DNA of 53,110 bases from the NCBI GenBank assembly GCA_025454475.1, contig JALOOJ010000011.1, forward strand, positions 1 through 53,110, given 5' to 3'. Each line of letters opens with the position of its first letter. The first letter of the stretch is position 1. Below the pieces are notes generated by a model. It had not been told where the DNA came from. It searched no databases and was given only the letters and a program-made list of their open reading frames with translations. Origin of the DNA: Anaerolineae bacterium. Lineage in GTDB: Bacteria > Chloroflexota > Anaerolineae > B4-G1 > SLSP01. Shown here one piece after another: positions 23,657 to 32,639 of the stretch. Position numbers and translations under genes: made by a program.

Positions 23657-25147
23657 ATGACCTGGCTCGTCAGGGTGCTCTACACCGCGACGCTGGCGGG
23701 GTTGGCGCTGTATGCCCTGCACGTGCTGGTGCTCATTGTGCTCTACCTGCGCCACCGCCGCGATGTGGGACCGCTGCTCCCCGCTGTAGTGGAGGAGCAC
23801 CTACCCTATGTCACAGTGCAGATCCCGATGCGTAACGAGCACCACGTTGCGCATCGGGTCATCCGGGCCGTCGGTTCGCTGGACTGGCCTCAGGATAGGT
23901 TGGAGATCCAGATTCTCGATGATTCCGACGATGCGACGGTGTCTGTGGTGGATACCGAGGCGGCAACCCTACGACATCAGGGCGTGCGGGTCGAGGTCCT
24001 ACGCCGCAGTGCGCCGCGCGGGTATAAGGCAGGGGCGTTAGCTGCGGGAACGGCTGTCGCGCGCGGGGAGTACCTGGCGATCTTTGACGCGGATTTCTGC
24101 CCACCGGCGAGCTTCCTGCGGCAGACGGTGCCCTATTTCATGGTTAGCTCTGACTTGGGCATGATCCAGGCGCGGTGGGGGCACTTGAATGCTGACTACT
24201 CGCTGATGACGCGCATTCAGGCACTGGTGCTGGATGCGCACTACTCGGTGGACCACATCGCGCGTGCTCAGTCTCGACTGCTCACGAACTTCAACGGCGC
24301 GGCGGGTGTGTGGCGGAAGGCGACCATCGTCGATGCCGGGGGGTGGCAGACCGACACGCTCACGGAGGATCTGGATCTGAGCTATCGGGCCCAGTTGCAG
24401 GGGTGGCGCGTCCTTTACATATCCGATGTCGTCGTTCCGGCAGAGGTGCCGCCACTGGTCACGGCCTTCAAGGCGCAGCAAGAGCGCTGGGCCAAGGGAG
24501 CCTTCCAATGCTTCCGCAAGCTTGCAGGTCCGATCGTGCGCTCCCGGCGACTGAGCTTGGTTCAGAAGGCCATGGGTCTATTGCATCTGAGCGGCTATGC
24601 CAACCAACCGCTACTGCTGGTGATGATCCTGCTGACGCTGCCGATGGTCCTGACGAATCCGAAATTCGCCGACTACACGATCTGGTTGGGTGCGCTGGCC
24701 TCAGTCCCCTCACTGCTCTACGTCCTGGGCCAGATGCATTTCCACCGCGACTGGCTGCGGCGCGTCGTTGCCTATCCGGCGCTGCTGCTCGTGTGGATGG
24801 GCCTGGCCTGGAGCCTGACCTTGGCGGTCTTCCAGGGACTCACCCATTGGGGTGGGACCTTCGTGCGTACGCCGAAGTTTGAGATCACGGGCAGCTCTGG
24901 CGATTGGCGGAGATCCGCCTACCGACCCCGGATCAGTGCCACGTGGGTCGGCGAGTTGGTGCTTGGAGCCTACGCCTGCGTTGCAGTCTGGTATGCGGTC
25001 CGCCTCGAACACAGCCATCTGATTCCACTGGCGTTGGGATACGCTCTGGGCGAAATCACGGTTCTCGGCCTGACTGCCGCCGAGGCGCGGGGTCGTGCCG
25101 GCACTAACCGCCGGGCTGCAAATCGTCGGCGGACTGAGGGAGGGTGA
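23657..25147 (+). CDS. Membrane glycosyltransferase family 2 (cellulose-synthase-like)
   Basis: A 496-residue processive-type GT2. An N-terminal membrane helix (about 8-30) precedes the catalytic domain with ILDDSDD, DAD (144-146), TED (236-238) and the QxxRW motif QQERW (274-278), then several membrane helices (about 300-410 and 430-480). These residues bind UDP-sugar and the acceptor; the family makes beta-glucans, mannans or adds sugars to lipids. There is no PilZ domain. The ribosome site is weak (GGGAG touching the ATG). The GH63-like gene starts eight bases after its stop, so synthesis and hydrolysis of a glycoside may be coupled. Confidence 0.92.
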   Translation: MTWLVRVLYTATLAGLALYALHVLVLIVLYLRHRRDVGPLLPAVVEEHLPYVTVQIPMRNEHHVAHRVIRAVGSLDWPQDRLEIQILDDSDDATVSVVDTEAATLRHQGVRVEVLRRSAPRGYKAGALAAGTAVARGEYLAIFDADFCPPASFLRQTVPYFMVSSDLGMIQARWGHLNADYSLMTRIQALVLDAHYSVDHIARAQSRLLTNFNGAAGVWRKATIVDAGGWQTDTLTEDLDLSYRAQLQGWRVLYISDVVVPAEVPPLVTAFKAQQERWAKGAFQCFRKLAGPIVRSRRLSLVQKAMGLLHLSGYANQPLLLVMILLTLPMVLTNPKFADYTIWLGALASVPSLLYVLGQMHFHRDWLRRVVAYPALLLVWMGLAWSLTLAVFQGLTHWGGTFVRTPKFEITGSSGDWRRSAYRPRISATWVGELVLGAYACVAVWYAVRLEHSHLIPLALGYALGEITVLGLTAAEARGRAGTNRRAANRRRTEGG

Positions 25148-25154
25148 CATAGCG

Positions 25155-26399
25155 GTGTTTCTGGCGTTGCGTGCTGCAGTGACCACTCTCGGGAAGCCGA
25201 GTTGGCGCCCTATGCTGGCCTACGTTGCCGAGCTCCATGAGCGCTCGACTCATCAGCCTCAGGCTCCCTTCCCACACTCCTGGGAGGAGATCGGCCCGGG
25301 GTACTGCTACGGACCGGCGCTGGGGCATTGGGACCTTGTCCACGCGGCGCTTGACGTACTGCCCGACGAGCCCGAGCACGCCCGGAGACAACTCCTCAAC
25401 GATCTTTCGGTGCAGGCTGCGAACGGCATGTTGCCCGGTGTCGTCTGGATGCCTCGCGCCGATGACCCGACGCGCGACAAGCCACGGTGGAGCAATCGGA
25501 TCTCACACCCGCCTGTGTGGCCGATCGCTGTGCAGGAGCTCGCCGACGTGACGGGCGACACTGGGATCATCGCCCGGACCTACGATGCGCTCCTGCGCCA
25601 GATCCGCTGGTTCGAGACACATCGCAAGGCCAAGCCTGACGGCTTCTACTACTCGGACATCTTGACGTTCGACTGGGAGAGTGGTGTCGATGAGGGTATC
25701 CGCTTCGACCATGTTCAGCCCGGCCCTATGGCCTGCGTCGACGCGACGTCGCACCTCTACACGCTCTACGTCCTGGCAGATGCGTGGGGGACGCTTCTGG
25801 GCGTGGGCGCCCGTCAGAACGGCGGAGGGGCTTTAGCGCTTCGCGCACGGCGGCTGCGTGAGTTTATCCAGGGTCGTCTATTCTGCGAGGCGACGGGCTT
25901 CTTTCACGACATCTGGAGCGTTCAGGATCCTGCTGCGGAGGAGGGACGGCGCCCGCTGGCGTTCGATGGGATGTGGCCTCTCGCTGTAGGGGCGGCAACG
26001 GAGGCGCAGGCTGCCCGGGTGATCGACGAGAACCTGCTGAACCCGGAGCGTTTCTTCACGCCGCACCCGATCGCGACGGTTGGTGTGGTTGATCCGGCCT
26101 TCGAGCTGCGGATGTGGCGTGGTCCTACCTGGAACAGCATGACCTACTGGGCGGCGCGAGGCTGCCTCCGATATGGTCGCACGGATGCCGCACGCCTGCT
26201 GTTGGAACGGGCTCTGGACCAGGCTTCCGCGCAGTTCGAGCGCACCGGGACGATCTGGGAGTTCTACCATCCCCACGGGGGCGACCCGATGACCCTCCAG
26301 CGCAAGCCGCATACACCCTACAACACGCCCTGCCGCGACTATCTGGGCCACAATCCCCTGATCGCGATGGCGCGGCTCTGGGAAACCACCTCCGGGTAG
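25155..26399 (+). CDS. GH63-like alpha/alpha-toroid glycoside hydrolase
   Basis: About 414 residues of trehalase/mannosyl-oligosaccharide-glucosidase type. Recognisable parts are HWDLVHAALDVLP, LPGVVWMPR, FDWESGVDEG (candidate catalytic Asp about 179), YWAARGCLRYGR and IWEFYHPHGG near the end with the second acidic residue. The size suits GH63 mannosylglycerate/glucosylglycerate hydrolases as well as trehalase-like enzymes, so a compatible-solute role beside the GT2 is possible. GTG 25155 follows GGGAGGG after the GT2 stop; the frame is open to 25095 within the GT2 gene. No signal peptide, so cytoplasmic. Confidence 0.8.
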   Translation: MFLALRAAVTTLGKPSWRPMLAYVAELHERSTHQPQAPFPHSWEEIGPGYCYGPALGHWDLVHAALDVLPDEPEHARRQLLNDLSVQAANGMLPGVVWMPRADDPTRDKPRWSNRISHPPVWPIAVQELADVTGDTGIIARTYDALLRQIRWFETHRKAKPDGFYYSDILTFDWESGVDEGIRFDHVQPGPMACVDATSHLYTLYVLADAWGTLLGVGARQNGGGALALRARRLREFIQGRLFCEATGFFHDIWSVQDPAAEEGRRPLAFDGMWPLAVGAATEAQAARVIDENLLNPERFFTPHPIATVGVVDPAFELRMWRGPTWNSMTYWAARGCLRYGRTDAARLLLERALDQASAQFERTGTIWEFYHPHGGDPMTLQRKPHTPYNTPCRDYLGHNPLIAMARLWETTSG

Positions 26400-26404
26400 T
26401 CGCT

Positions 26405-27703
26405 CTATAGGATTTGGTCGAGTGCCTCGATCAGACGCGCCACCTCGTCGTCATTGGTATAGTGCACGAACGACATGCGCAGGACGCCTGGGTCGAGGGG
26501 GATGCCCATTCCCATAAGCACGCGCGCTGCATAGTAGTGACCACTTCCAGCCATAATCCCGTGCTCTGCCAACTGTCGCGCTAGCCACGGGGCCGGATGG
26601 TTGCGTGAGGTGATGGCGACCGTCGGCATTCGCAAGATAGGGTCGGCGGGGCCGATGAGCCGCACGCCATCCCTGTGGCTGAGCCAATCCAGAAGCGGCG
26701 CGACGCGTGCCTGTTCGGCGGTGCGAAACAGTGTGTGGATCCGGCGACCCCGCTCGGCGGCGTCTGCGGCATCGACGAAGTGATGCGCGTATACGGCGTC
26801 GAGATAGTCGGCGATACCGGCGGCGGCGGCGATCTGCGCGTGGTCGGGGCCGGCCGGGATCAGCTTCTTGCGCGCGACTTCTGCGTTGAAGAAGTGGCCC
26901 TGATTCGGAAGCGCCTCGAGCAGCGGGGTGCGGACTACCATCAGCCCCTGATGCGGTCCGTAGGTCTTGTAGAGTGAGAACAGGTAGACGTCCGCGCCCA
27001 GCGCGCTGACATCGGGGAGGCCATGGGGCGCGGCCGCAACGCCATCCACGATCGCCCAAGCACCGAAAGCGTGCGCCCGTGCCACGATCTCAGCGACCGG
27101 ATTTTCGTGAGCCACAACGTTGGAGGCGTGTGGGAATGCGACGAGGCGTGTCCTATCGGTCAAGAGCGCGTCCAGATCGTCAAGCTTGAGCATGCCCGTT
27201 TCCGGATCGATGCGCCACTCACGAACGACCACGCCCGTCGGCATGGGTGTGCGCAGACGCACCTCGGCGAGCCGGCGCCAACTGCCCGAGTTCGCCTCGT
27301 GGTCCTGGTTAGTGACGATGATCTCGTCACCTGCTGCTAGAATGCCTCGGAAGGCCTGCGCCAGTATGTAGGTGTTCTGCGACGTGGAAGGGCCGAAGTG
27401 CACTTCGTGTTCCCCGACGTTCAGATAGCCTGCGAGGCGCGAATAGGCTTCGTCCATCTCCGCACCTGCGCGCATGGATGCAGGATAGTTGCCGTAGGGC
27501 TGGACTTTCGTTTCCCTGTAATAGCGGTCGAGCCTCTCGATGACCGGGCCGCAGGCATAGGAGCCCCCCGCGTTCTCAAAGAAGGCCCATCCGTGGAGAC
27601 TCGGTTCGGAGAAGGCCGGGAACTGACTGCGGACAAAGTCAAGATCAAGGGATTGGGTGCCCCTAGGTTCGGAGGCCGTGTGTTCGGAGGCCTGTGGTGG
27701 CAT
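26405..27703 (-). CDS. Class V aminotransferase-fold protein, cysteine-desulfurase-like (VC1184 type)
   Basis: A 432-residue PLP enzyme. FFENAGGS opens the fold; His 135 in NQDHEANSG stacks on PLP, Asp 220 (IVDGVAAAPHG) holds the pyridine nitrogen and Lys 246 (SLYKTYGPHQG) forms the Schiff base. In true SufS-type desulfurases a cysteine follows GHH near the C-terminus; here the segment reads GSGHYYAAR, with no cysteine. It may therefore be a lyase or aminotransferase of the cysteine-desulfurase-like family. ATG 27703 has GGAAGGA about nine bases upstream on the minus strand. The first 18 residues derive from two repeat copies. It is alone on its strand, convergent with the GH63-like gene. Confidence 0.85.
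   Translation of the reverse strand: MPPQASEHTASEPRGTQSLDLDFVRSQFPAFSEPSLHGWAFFENAGGSYACGPVIERLDRYYRETKVQPYGNYPASMRAGAEMDEAYSRLAGYLNVGEHEVHFGPSTSQNTYILAQAFRGILAAGDEIIVTNQDHEANSGSWRRLAEVRLRTPMPTGVVVREWRIDPETGMLKLDDLDALLTDRTRLVAFPHASNVVAHENPVAEIVARAHAFGAWAIVDGVAAAPHGLPDVSALGADVYLFSLYKTYGPHQGLMVVRTPLLEALPNQGHFFNAEVARKKLIPAGPDHAQIAAAAGIADYLDAVYAHHFVDAADAAERGRRIHTLFRTAEQARVAPLLDWLSHRDGVRLIGPADPILRMPTVAITSRNHPAPWLARQLAEHGIMAGSGHYYAARVLMGMGIPLDPGVLRMSFVHYTNDDEVARLIEALDQIL
27667..27692. repeat. Two 15-bp spaced GTTCGGAGGCC repeats at the aminotransferase-fold gene start
   Basis: GTTCGGAGGCC occurs at 27667-27677 and 27682-27692. Each has a CGGA loop flanked by weak (G-U rich) stems. They fall in the first codons of the minus-strand gene, giving the repeated peptide SEHTASE. 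Confidence 0.5.
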
Positions 27704-27767
27704 CGGATGTATCCTTCCTGCTTGGTTTGGGGACCAGCGGGAGCCCCAGCACCCCCGCAGTGCTGCC

Positions 27768-27795
27768 GGTATACTACACCAGGCCGTTATTACAA
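27768..27795 (-). promoter_or_regulatory. Candidate promoter for the minus-strand aminotransferase-fold gene
   Basis: On the minus strand TTGTAA (27795-27790) and TATACC (27773-27768) are 16 bases apart, about 65 bases before the start codon. Confidence 0.4.
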
Positions 27796-27840
27796 CACCG
27801 GGTCGGCCGGCACCGCCAGGGCGCATTATACTACTTAGAC

Positions 27841-27869
27841 TTGCCATGGGCACTGAGGCCCCCTATACT
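27841..27869 (+). promoter_or_regulatory. Sigma70 promoter for the binding-protein/esterase operon
   Basis: TTGCCA (27841-27846) and TATACT (27864-27869) are exactly 17 bases apart, 65 bases before ATG 27935. It likely drives the run of genes to about 33.7 kb. The divergent gap 27704-27934 holds this promoter and the minus-strand one. Confidence 0.6.
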
Positions 27870-27934
27870 TGCTGGCGGACGTAAAAACTGAATGAACGCA
27901 CCCAGGCGGGGGTGCCAATACCTTGGGAGGGGTT

Positions 27935-29152
27935 ATGACGAGGCGAGGATTCGCGGGGTTGATTGCGGCGGTTAGCCTTGTGTCCTCGCTTGTTTCCGGA
28001 TGTGGTGAGCTGGTTGCCACGCCTGATCCCGTGACGATCACGTTTGCGCATCCGCAAGATCCAACAGGCGCCTATGCGGAGTGGGCGCAGCAGTTCCACG
28101 ATCTGAATCCACATATAACTGTGGAGCTGACCACCGATAGGCGGACTGAGGGTGTTGATGCATTCCTCGCATCGCAGTTTGACCTGCCTCAGGACGCGCA
28201 GGCTGGTGCATTCATCGACTTGTCCTCCTTCATCGAGCAGAGCGAAGACCTTGGCATAGGCGACTTCTACCCTTCTGCCCTGAATGTCTTCAGAAGCCAA
28301 GGTCGCCAGTGGGCGCTGCCGTTTGGCCTCGATATGATGATGATGTTCTACAACCAGGACCTCTTCGATCGCTATGGCGTTGCCTATCCGCAGATAGGGT
28401 GGACCTGGGGAGATTTTCTGGATCGCGCTCTGGACCTGACCGACCCAGAGGCCGGCGTCTACGGGTACGCCCTACAGTATGCGGATGACTTCGGCATCTA
28501 CGAACCGGTGATGATGATCTACCAGCACGGCGGGCGCATCTTCGATAGCCTTGACGCGCCGTCTCGGGCGACGCTTGATGATCCATTGAACATCGAGGCG
28601 ATGGAGTTCTACGCCAGTCTCATCCACGTCCATCACATCGCGCCAACCCAAGAAGAGGCCCAACGGTCCGGGCGTGCGTATCCCTGGGCCGGGATCTTCG
28701 ACGAGCGCTTTGCGATGTGGTCGATGATGGTTTCGCAGCGCGGTGGTACCCAATGGCCGACGCCGTGGCGGATGAACTGGGGGATGGTGCCTATGCCGGC
28801 GGACGTGACGGCCGGCACGCTGGCTGTGGCCGATGGCCTTTTCATCGTGTCGGGGACCGAACATCCCGAAGAGGCGTGGCTGTGGATCAAGTTCCTAAGC
28901 GCACAGCAGCCGCCCTTCGCGATGCCGACCCGGATCTCGCTGGCTCAATCACAGCAGTTCGAGCAATCCGTGGGCATCGCCATCGCCGAAGCTTCGCGTG
29001 CTGCCGTGGCGGATGCGATCCTGGTGAATCCCGAATTGTTGGGGTTCGAAGCCGCGCTGGGTGCGTTCGCTGAAGCCCTGGCGCAGATCCGCAGCGGCGA
29101 GGCCACGCCGGAGATGGCCCTCACCGCTGCACAGACCAAGTCCGGTTACTGA
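27935..29152 (+). CDS. Extracellular solute-binding lipoprotein, family 1 (sugar type)
   Basis: About 405 residues. The signal ends in lipobox LVSGC (Cys 23). The mature part has the family-1 fold: FAHPQDPTGAYAEWAQQFHDLNPHITVEL, ALPFGLDMMMMFYNQDLF, GWTWGDFLDRALDLT and a C-terminal EEAWLWIKFLS. These proteins capture mono- or oligosaccharides for CUT1 importers, but no CUT1 permease is encoded in this window. GGGAGGGG precedes ATG 27935. The next gene encodes a diverged paralog. It may use permeases elsewhere or act as a sensor. Confidence 0.9.
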   Translation: MTRRGFAGLIAAVSLVSSLVSGCGELVATPDPVTITFAHPQDPTGAYAEWAQQFHDLNPHITVELTTDRRTEGVDAFLASQFDLPQDAQAGAFIDLSSFIEQSEDLGIGDFYPSALNVFRSQGRQWALPFGLDMMMMFYNQDLFDRYGVAYPQIGWTWGDFLDRALDLTDPEAGVYGYALQYADDFGIYEPVMMIYQHGGRIFDSLDAPSRATLDDPLNIEAMEFYASLIHVHHIAPTQEEAQRSGRAYPWAGIFDERFAMWSMMVSQRGGTQWPTPWRMNWGMVPMPADVTAGTLAVADGLFIVSGTEHPEEAWLWIKFLSAQQPPFAMPTRISLAQSQQFEQSVGIAIAEASRAAVADAILVNPELLGFEAALGAFAEALAQIRSGEATPEMALTAAQTKSGY

Positions 29153-29202
29153 TCACTGCTCTAGGGATGCGGATGAACTGCAGTACGCGCGAAGGCTGGA
29201 GG

Positions 29203-30417
29203 ATGACAACCATTCGGCAGACGCTGGCACTCGCGTGCTTGGTTGTGCTTGCGGCGGGCTGCAGCGACTTCTCGTTCATCGCTGCAAAGGAGCCTGTGAC
29301 CCTGCGTTTCTTCTATCCGGGTGATCCAGGCTACTACGAACCGCTGGTAGAAGCATTCCAAAGGGAGAACAAGAACATCACCGTGGAGCTCGTTTCGCCG
29401 CAGGTGGTGGGATTCCAGCGCATTGGCGAGGCCGATGTGCTGGTCGTACCCCAGTTCTTTCTGACCAATCTTATCGAGCAGGGAATCCCGATCGACCTCA
29501 GTACATGGATTGCGGACGACCCCGATTTCTCACTGGATGCGTTCTATCCTGCCGGGGTAAACTTGCTGAGTACGGAGGGGAAGCGCTGGGCCATCCCGTA
29601 TATGGCCGATATGCTTGTCATGGTCTACAACAGGGACTTGTTCGACGCATCTCAGGTGCCGTATCCCGACGCTGCTTGGACATGGGACGGGTTTCTGGAT
29701 CGTGCCCTGCGCTTGACGCATGCTGCTGAGGGCGTGTTCGGATATGCCTACTATCAGACCGGGCAGCTCGCGATGTATGAGCCTATGGTCTTTATGTACC
29801 AGTATGGCGGGCGTCTCTTCGACAATCTTGAGGACCCTACCACACTGAAGATCAACGATCCCTACAATGTGACCGGCCTTCAACTGTACGCGGACCTGGT
29901 TCATCGCCACGGTGTTGCGCCCGGACCACGAGATAGGCCCGCTCCGTATCCCCAGAGTGGCATCGAGGCTGGTCGGTATGCGATGTGGATGGGATGGCTC
30001 TCAGAGGTGGAGGGCTGGCGTGAGGACCTGGATGTTGGCGTGGCGCCGATCCCGAACGGGCCTAATCCGGTGACGATCGGCACAGCCTACGGCATCGCGA
30101 TCTCATCGCAGACGCTGCACCACGAGGCAGCTTGGGCGTGGGTTCGGTTCATCAGCCAGTATGCGCCGCCTATGTTGATACCCTTGCGACAGTCGTTGGC
30201 TGAGCTGAAGGGCGCCAGATCTGTTGATGCCGAGCTAAGCGAAGTCGGGCGGGTCTCGGTGCCGCGGATGATCGGGATGGGTCTCAATCCGGAAGGCCCC
30301 CTATGGTCCAAATGGGGCATAGCGATGCAGGCGTTCAGCGGTGCGATTTTCGCGATCCAGAACGGCGACCCCGTGGGGCCTGCGCTGGACGCGGCGCAGC
30401 GTAAGGTAGACTTCTAA
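29203..30417 (+). CDS. Extracellular solute-binding lipoprotein, family 1 (paralog)
   Basis: About 404 residues, similar in layout to the preceding protein: lipobox LAAGC (Cys 20), IPYMADMLVMVYNRDLF, WTWDGFLDRALRLTHAAEGVFGYAYY, and EAAWAWVRFIS near the end. The first 29 mature residues differ more than the rest. ATG 29203 gives a proper signal peptide; GAAGG is seven bases upstream. In-frame ATGs at 29167 and 29173 would add a charged extension. Tandem duplication without permeases suggests two ligand specificities feeding one unlinked transporter. Confidence 0.88.
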   Translation: MTTIRQTLALACLVVLAAGCSDFSFIAAKEPVTLRFFYPGDPGYYEPLVEAFQRENKNITVELVSPQVVGFQRIGEADVLVVPQFFLTNLIEQGIPIDLSTWIADDPDFSLDAFYPAGVNLLSTEGKRWAIPYMADMLVMVYNRDLFDASQVPYPDAAWTWDGFLDRALRLTHAAEGVFGYAYYQTGQLAMYEPMVFMYQYGGRLFDNLEDPTTLKINDPYNVTGLQLYADLVHRHGVAPGPRDRPAPYPQSGIEAGRYAMWMGWLSEVEGWREDLDVGVAPIPNGPNPVTIGTAYGIAISSQTLHHEAAWAWVRFISQYAPPMLIPLRQSLAELKGARSVDAELSEVGRVSVPRMIGMGLNPEGPLWSKWGIAMQAFSGAIFAIQNGDPVGPALDAAQRKVDF

Positions 30418-30429
30418 GGAGATGATAGG

Positions 30430-31404
30430 ATGCCATTGACGTTCGATTACCCACTCGAGAAGCTCAAGACGTACACCGGCATGAACCCGTGCCCAGCGGA
30501 CTTCGATGCTTTCTGGGACGGTAGCCTTGCCGAGATGCGGGCACTGAACCCCGCCGTTGAGTTGGTGCCTGCGCACTATCAGACCAGCTTTGCCGAGTGC
30601 TTCCATTTGTACTTCACCGGTGTAGGCGGTGCGCGTGTCCACGCCAAGCTGCTACGCCCGCGGAAGCTGACGGGACCCGCGCCCGCAGTGCTGATGTTTC
30701 ACGGCTATTCTGGCGACTCTGGCGATTGGACCGACAAGCTGGGTTATGCCGCAGAGGGCTATGTGGTCGCTGCGCTGGATTGCCGCGGGCAGGGTGGGCT
30801 CTCTCAAGACGTTGGAGGGACCCAGGGTTGGACGCTACGAGGGCACATCATCCGCGGGCTTGACGACGCCCTTGCTGGCAACCCCGAGAAGCTGCTTTTC
30901 CGCGATATCTTCCTGGACACTGCCGAGCTGGCGAAGATCATTATGGAGCTGGATGAAGTGGACCCAACGCGAGTCGGGGCTACGGGGGGCAGTCAGGGCG
31001 GCGCGTTGACGGTTGCATGTATGTCACTGGAGCCGCGGATCAAGCGGGCGGCGCCGGTGTTTCCTTTCCTGAGCGACTACAAGCGAGTCTGGGACATGGA
31101 CCAGGACAAGGACGCCTATGCTGAGCTGCGGGAGTACTTCCGCAAGTTCGATCCCACCCACTCGCGCGAGGACGAGATCTTCACGGCACTGGGCTATATC
31201 GACGTCCATCATCTTGCATCGCGGACCCAGGCTGAGGTGCTCTGGTTTACGGGACTGATGGACACGATCTGCCCACCCTCGACCCAGTTTGCGGCCTACA
31301 ACGCGGTGACGTCCAGCAAGTCCATGGTCGTCTACCCGGACTTCGGCCATGAAGGCCTGCCCGGCAGCAGTGATCGTATCTTCCAGTTCCTGAAGGGAAT
31401 GTAG
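30430..31404 (+). CDS. Carbohydrate esterase family 7 (acetylxylan esterase / cephalosporin-C deacetylase type)
   Basis: A 324-residue alpha/beta-hydrolase matching the CE7 length. The family motifs are present: RGQG (119-122), nucleophile Ser 188 in GGSQGG, Asp 278 in LMDTICPPS and His 307 in GHEGLPG; HGYSG at 91-95 forms the oxyanion region. CE7 enzymes remove acetyl groups from short xylo-oligosaccharides and other small acetyl esters in the cytoplasm; no signal peptide is present, which fits. AAGGAG lies eight bases before the ATG. It sits 12 bases after the binding-protein gene, so it likely deacetylates an imported sugar. Confidence 0.92.
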   Translation: MPLTFDYPLEKLKTYTGMNPCPADFDAFWDGSLAEMRALNPAVELVPAHYQTSFAECFHLYFTGVGGARVHAKLLRPRKLTGPAPAVLMFHGYSGDSGDWTDKLGYAAEGYVVAALDCRGQGGLSQDVGGTQGWTLRGHIIRGLDDALAGNPEKLLFRDIFLDTAELAKIIMELDEVDPTRVGATGGSQGGALTVACMSLEPRIKRAAPVFPFLSDYKRVWDMDQDKDAYAELREYFRKFDPTHSREDEIFTALGYIDVHHLASRTQAEVLWFTGLMDTICPPSTQFAAYNAVTSSKSMVVYPDFGHEGLPGSSDRIFQFLKGM

Positions 31405-31440
31405 GCAGAAACCAGGCCAACACCAGAGGAGGCATACCTA

Positions 31441-32133
31441 ATGACACAACCGAAGCGTGGGGAACTGCTAGCATTGTACTCGGACCTGCGCGTCGCCGAT
31501 GTGCGCGATGGAATGGACTGGATGATGCGCCATAGCTATGGGTCGATGATTCCGGAGATCCGCCCATTATGGCGTACGCGGGCCGTGGGTATCGCTCATA
31601 CCGCACGCTACTTGCCCTATCGCGGCGAGGTGCCCAAGATGACGCCCGACGAGTACACAGCATGGTCGGGCTGGTATTACGGCAACGTCTGTACGTACCC
31701 ATGGATCGCGGCAATCGAAAAGGGTGACTTCTGTGTCATCGACCAGAGCGGTGTGAACGCCGGGCTGATGGGATCAAATAACGGCATGGACGGTATCATC
31801 AAAGGCGCTGCAGGTTTCGTCAGCAACGGCGGTGTGCGCGATACTGATGAGCTGATCTTGCAGAAGGTGCCGTTCTGGTCCCGAATGGTCTCACAGGGCA
31901 TGGTCCAGGGACGGCTGCAGTTTGACGCCTTTGACATTCCGGTTGAGGTCGGCGGCGTTCTGGTCTACCCCGGCGACGTCGTCGTGGCTGATGGGGATGG
32001 TGTGATTGTTGTGCCCCAGGACATTGCGGTCGACGTCGCGACCTATGCCCACCGTGAGCTGCGCAGCGATAAGGCGTCTCGCCGGCGGAAGTACGAGGCG
32101 CTGGGCTTGGAGCTCGACGATACGGTCAGATAG
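31441..32133 (+). CDS. RraA-like aldolase/decarboxylase family protein
   Basis: A 230-residue protein of the RraA/HMG-aldolase family. The signature region is GLMGSNNGMDGIIKGAAGFVSNGGVRDTDEL, with Arg 133 and Asp 134 in the GGVRD motif that binds oxaloacetate-like acids and metal in active members. The C-terminus VEVGGVLVYPGDVVVADGDGVIVVP is also typical. True RraA regulators lack most of the active site, so an enzymatic role, such as a retro-aldol or decarboxylation of a keto acid from sugar-acid breakdown, is favoured. AGAGGAGG lies eight bases before ATG 31441. Confidence 0.87.
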   Translation: MTQPKRGELLALYSDLRVADVRDGMDWMMRHSYGSMIPEIRPLWRTRAVGIAHTARYLPYRGEVPKMTPDEYTAWSGWYYGNVCTYPWIAAIEKGDFCVIDQSGVNAGLMGSNNGMDGIIKGAAGFVSNGGVRDTDELILQKVPFWSRMVSQGMVQGRLQFDAFDIPVEVGGVLVYPGDVVVADGDGVIVVPQDIAVDVATYAHRELRSDKASRRRKYEALGLELDDTVR

Positions 32134-32144
32134 GAGGGAAGGCT

Positions 32145-32591
32145 ATGTTCACGAAGTCGTATACAGGCGACCTCGAAGTGGTCGCTGTCGGCATTGCGCC
32201 GGGCGAGTTGCTGCTAGAAACGGTCGAGGCAGCGATAAAGGAGCACGGCATTAGGAATGGCGCGGTAGTCTCTGGGATCGGGACTCTAAAGGTTGCTCGC
32301 ATGCACCACATCGAGCACGACCACTTCCCGCCCGACGATCGTATCTTCACGATCGAGAAGCCGCTGGAGGTCTCGAGCATCAGCGGGATCATCGCCAATG
32401 GCAAGGCTCACCTGCATATGACCGTGGGCTACCGCGATGAGTGGTCGATTGCGGGGCACCTCGAACCTGGATCCGAGGTGCTCTACCTGGCCGAAGTCGT
32501 CATTCTGCGGTTCGATGCGCTCAAGCTCGATCGACACTTCGACGCCGAGCGCCGAATCAACCTCTTGGGCGATGGTCCGGCGGATCACTGA
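32145..32591 (+). CDS. PPC/DUF296 domain protein
   Basis: A 148-residue single-domain protein with the PPC (DUF296) fold: a GIGTLKVARMHH strand-turn holding histidines, LEVSSISGIIA and KAHLHMTVG, where the histidines usually form a metal site. In plants the domain accompanies AT-hook proteins; bacterial single-domain members have no settled function. GGAGGGAAGG precedes ATG 32145. Twelve bases separate it from the RraA-like gene, so it belongs to the same operon. A DNA-binding role cannot be claimed from the sequence. Confidence 0.85.
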   Translation: MFTKSYTGDLEVVAVGIAPGELLLETVEAAIKEHGIRNGAVVSGIGTLKVARMHHIEHDHFPPDDRIFTIEKPLEVSSISGIIANGKAHLHMTVGYRDEWSIAGHLEPGSEVLYLAEVVILRFDALKLDRHFDAERRINLLGDGPADH

Positions 32592-32597
32592 TCCGCC
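32579..32597 (+). other. Stem-loop at the DUF296 stop codon
   Basis: GGCGGATC-ACT-GATCCGCC is a perfect 8-bp hairpin spanning the stop codon. A second hairpin ACTCC-CTC-GGAGT follows at about 32602-32614. No T-run; may modulate mRNA decay between the DUF296 and SDR genes. Confidence 0.45.
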
Positions 32598-32639
32598 GGG
32601 AACTCCCTCGGAGTAGCGGGAAGGGATAGGGCGGAGACT

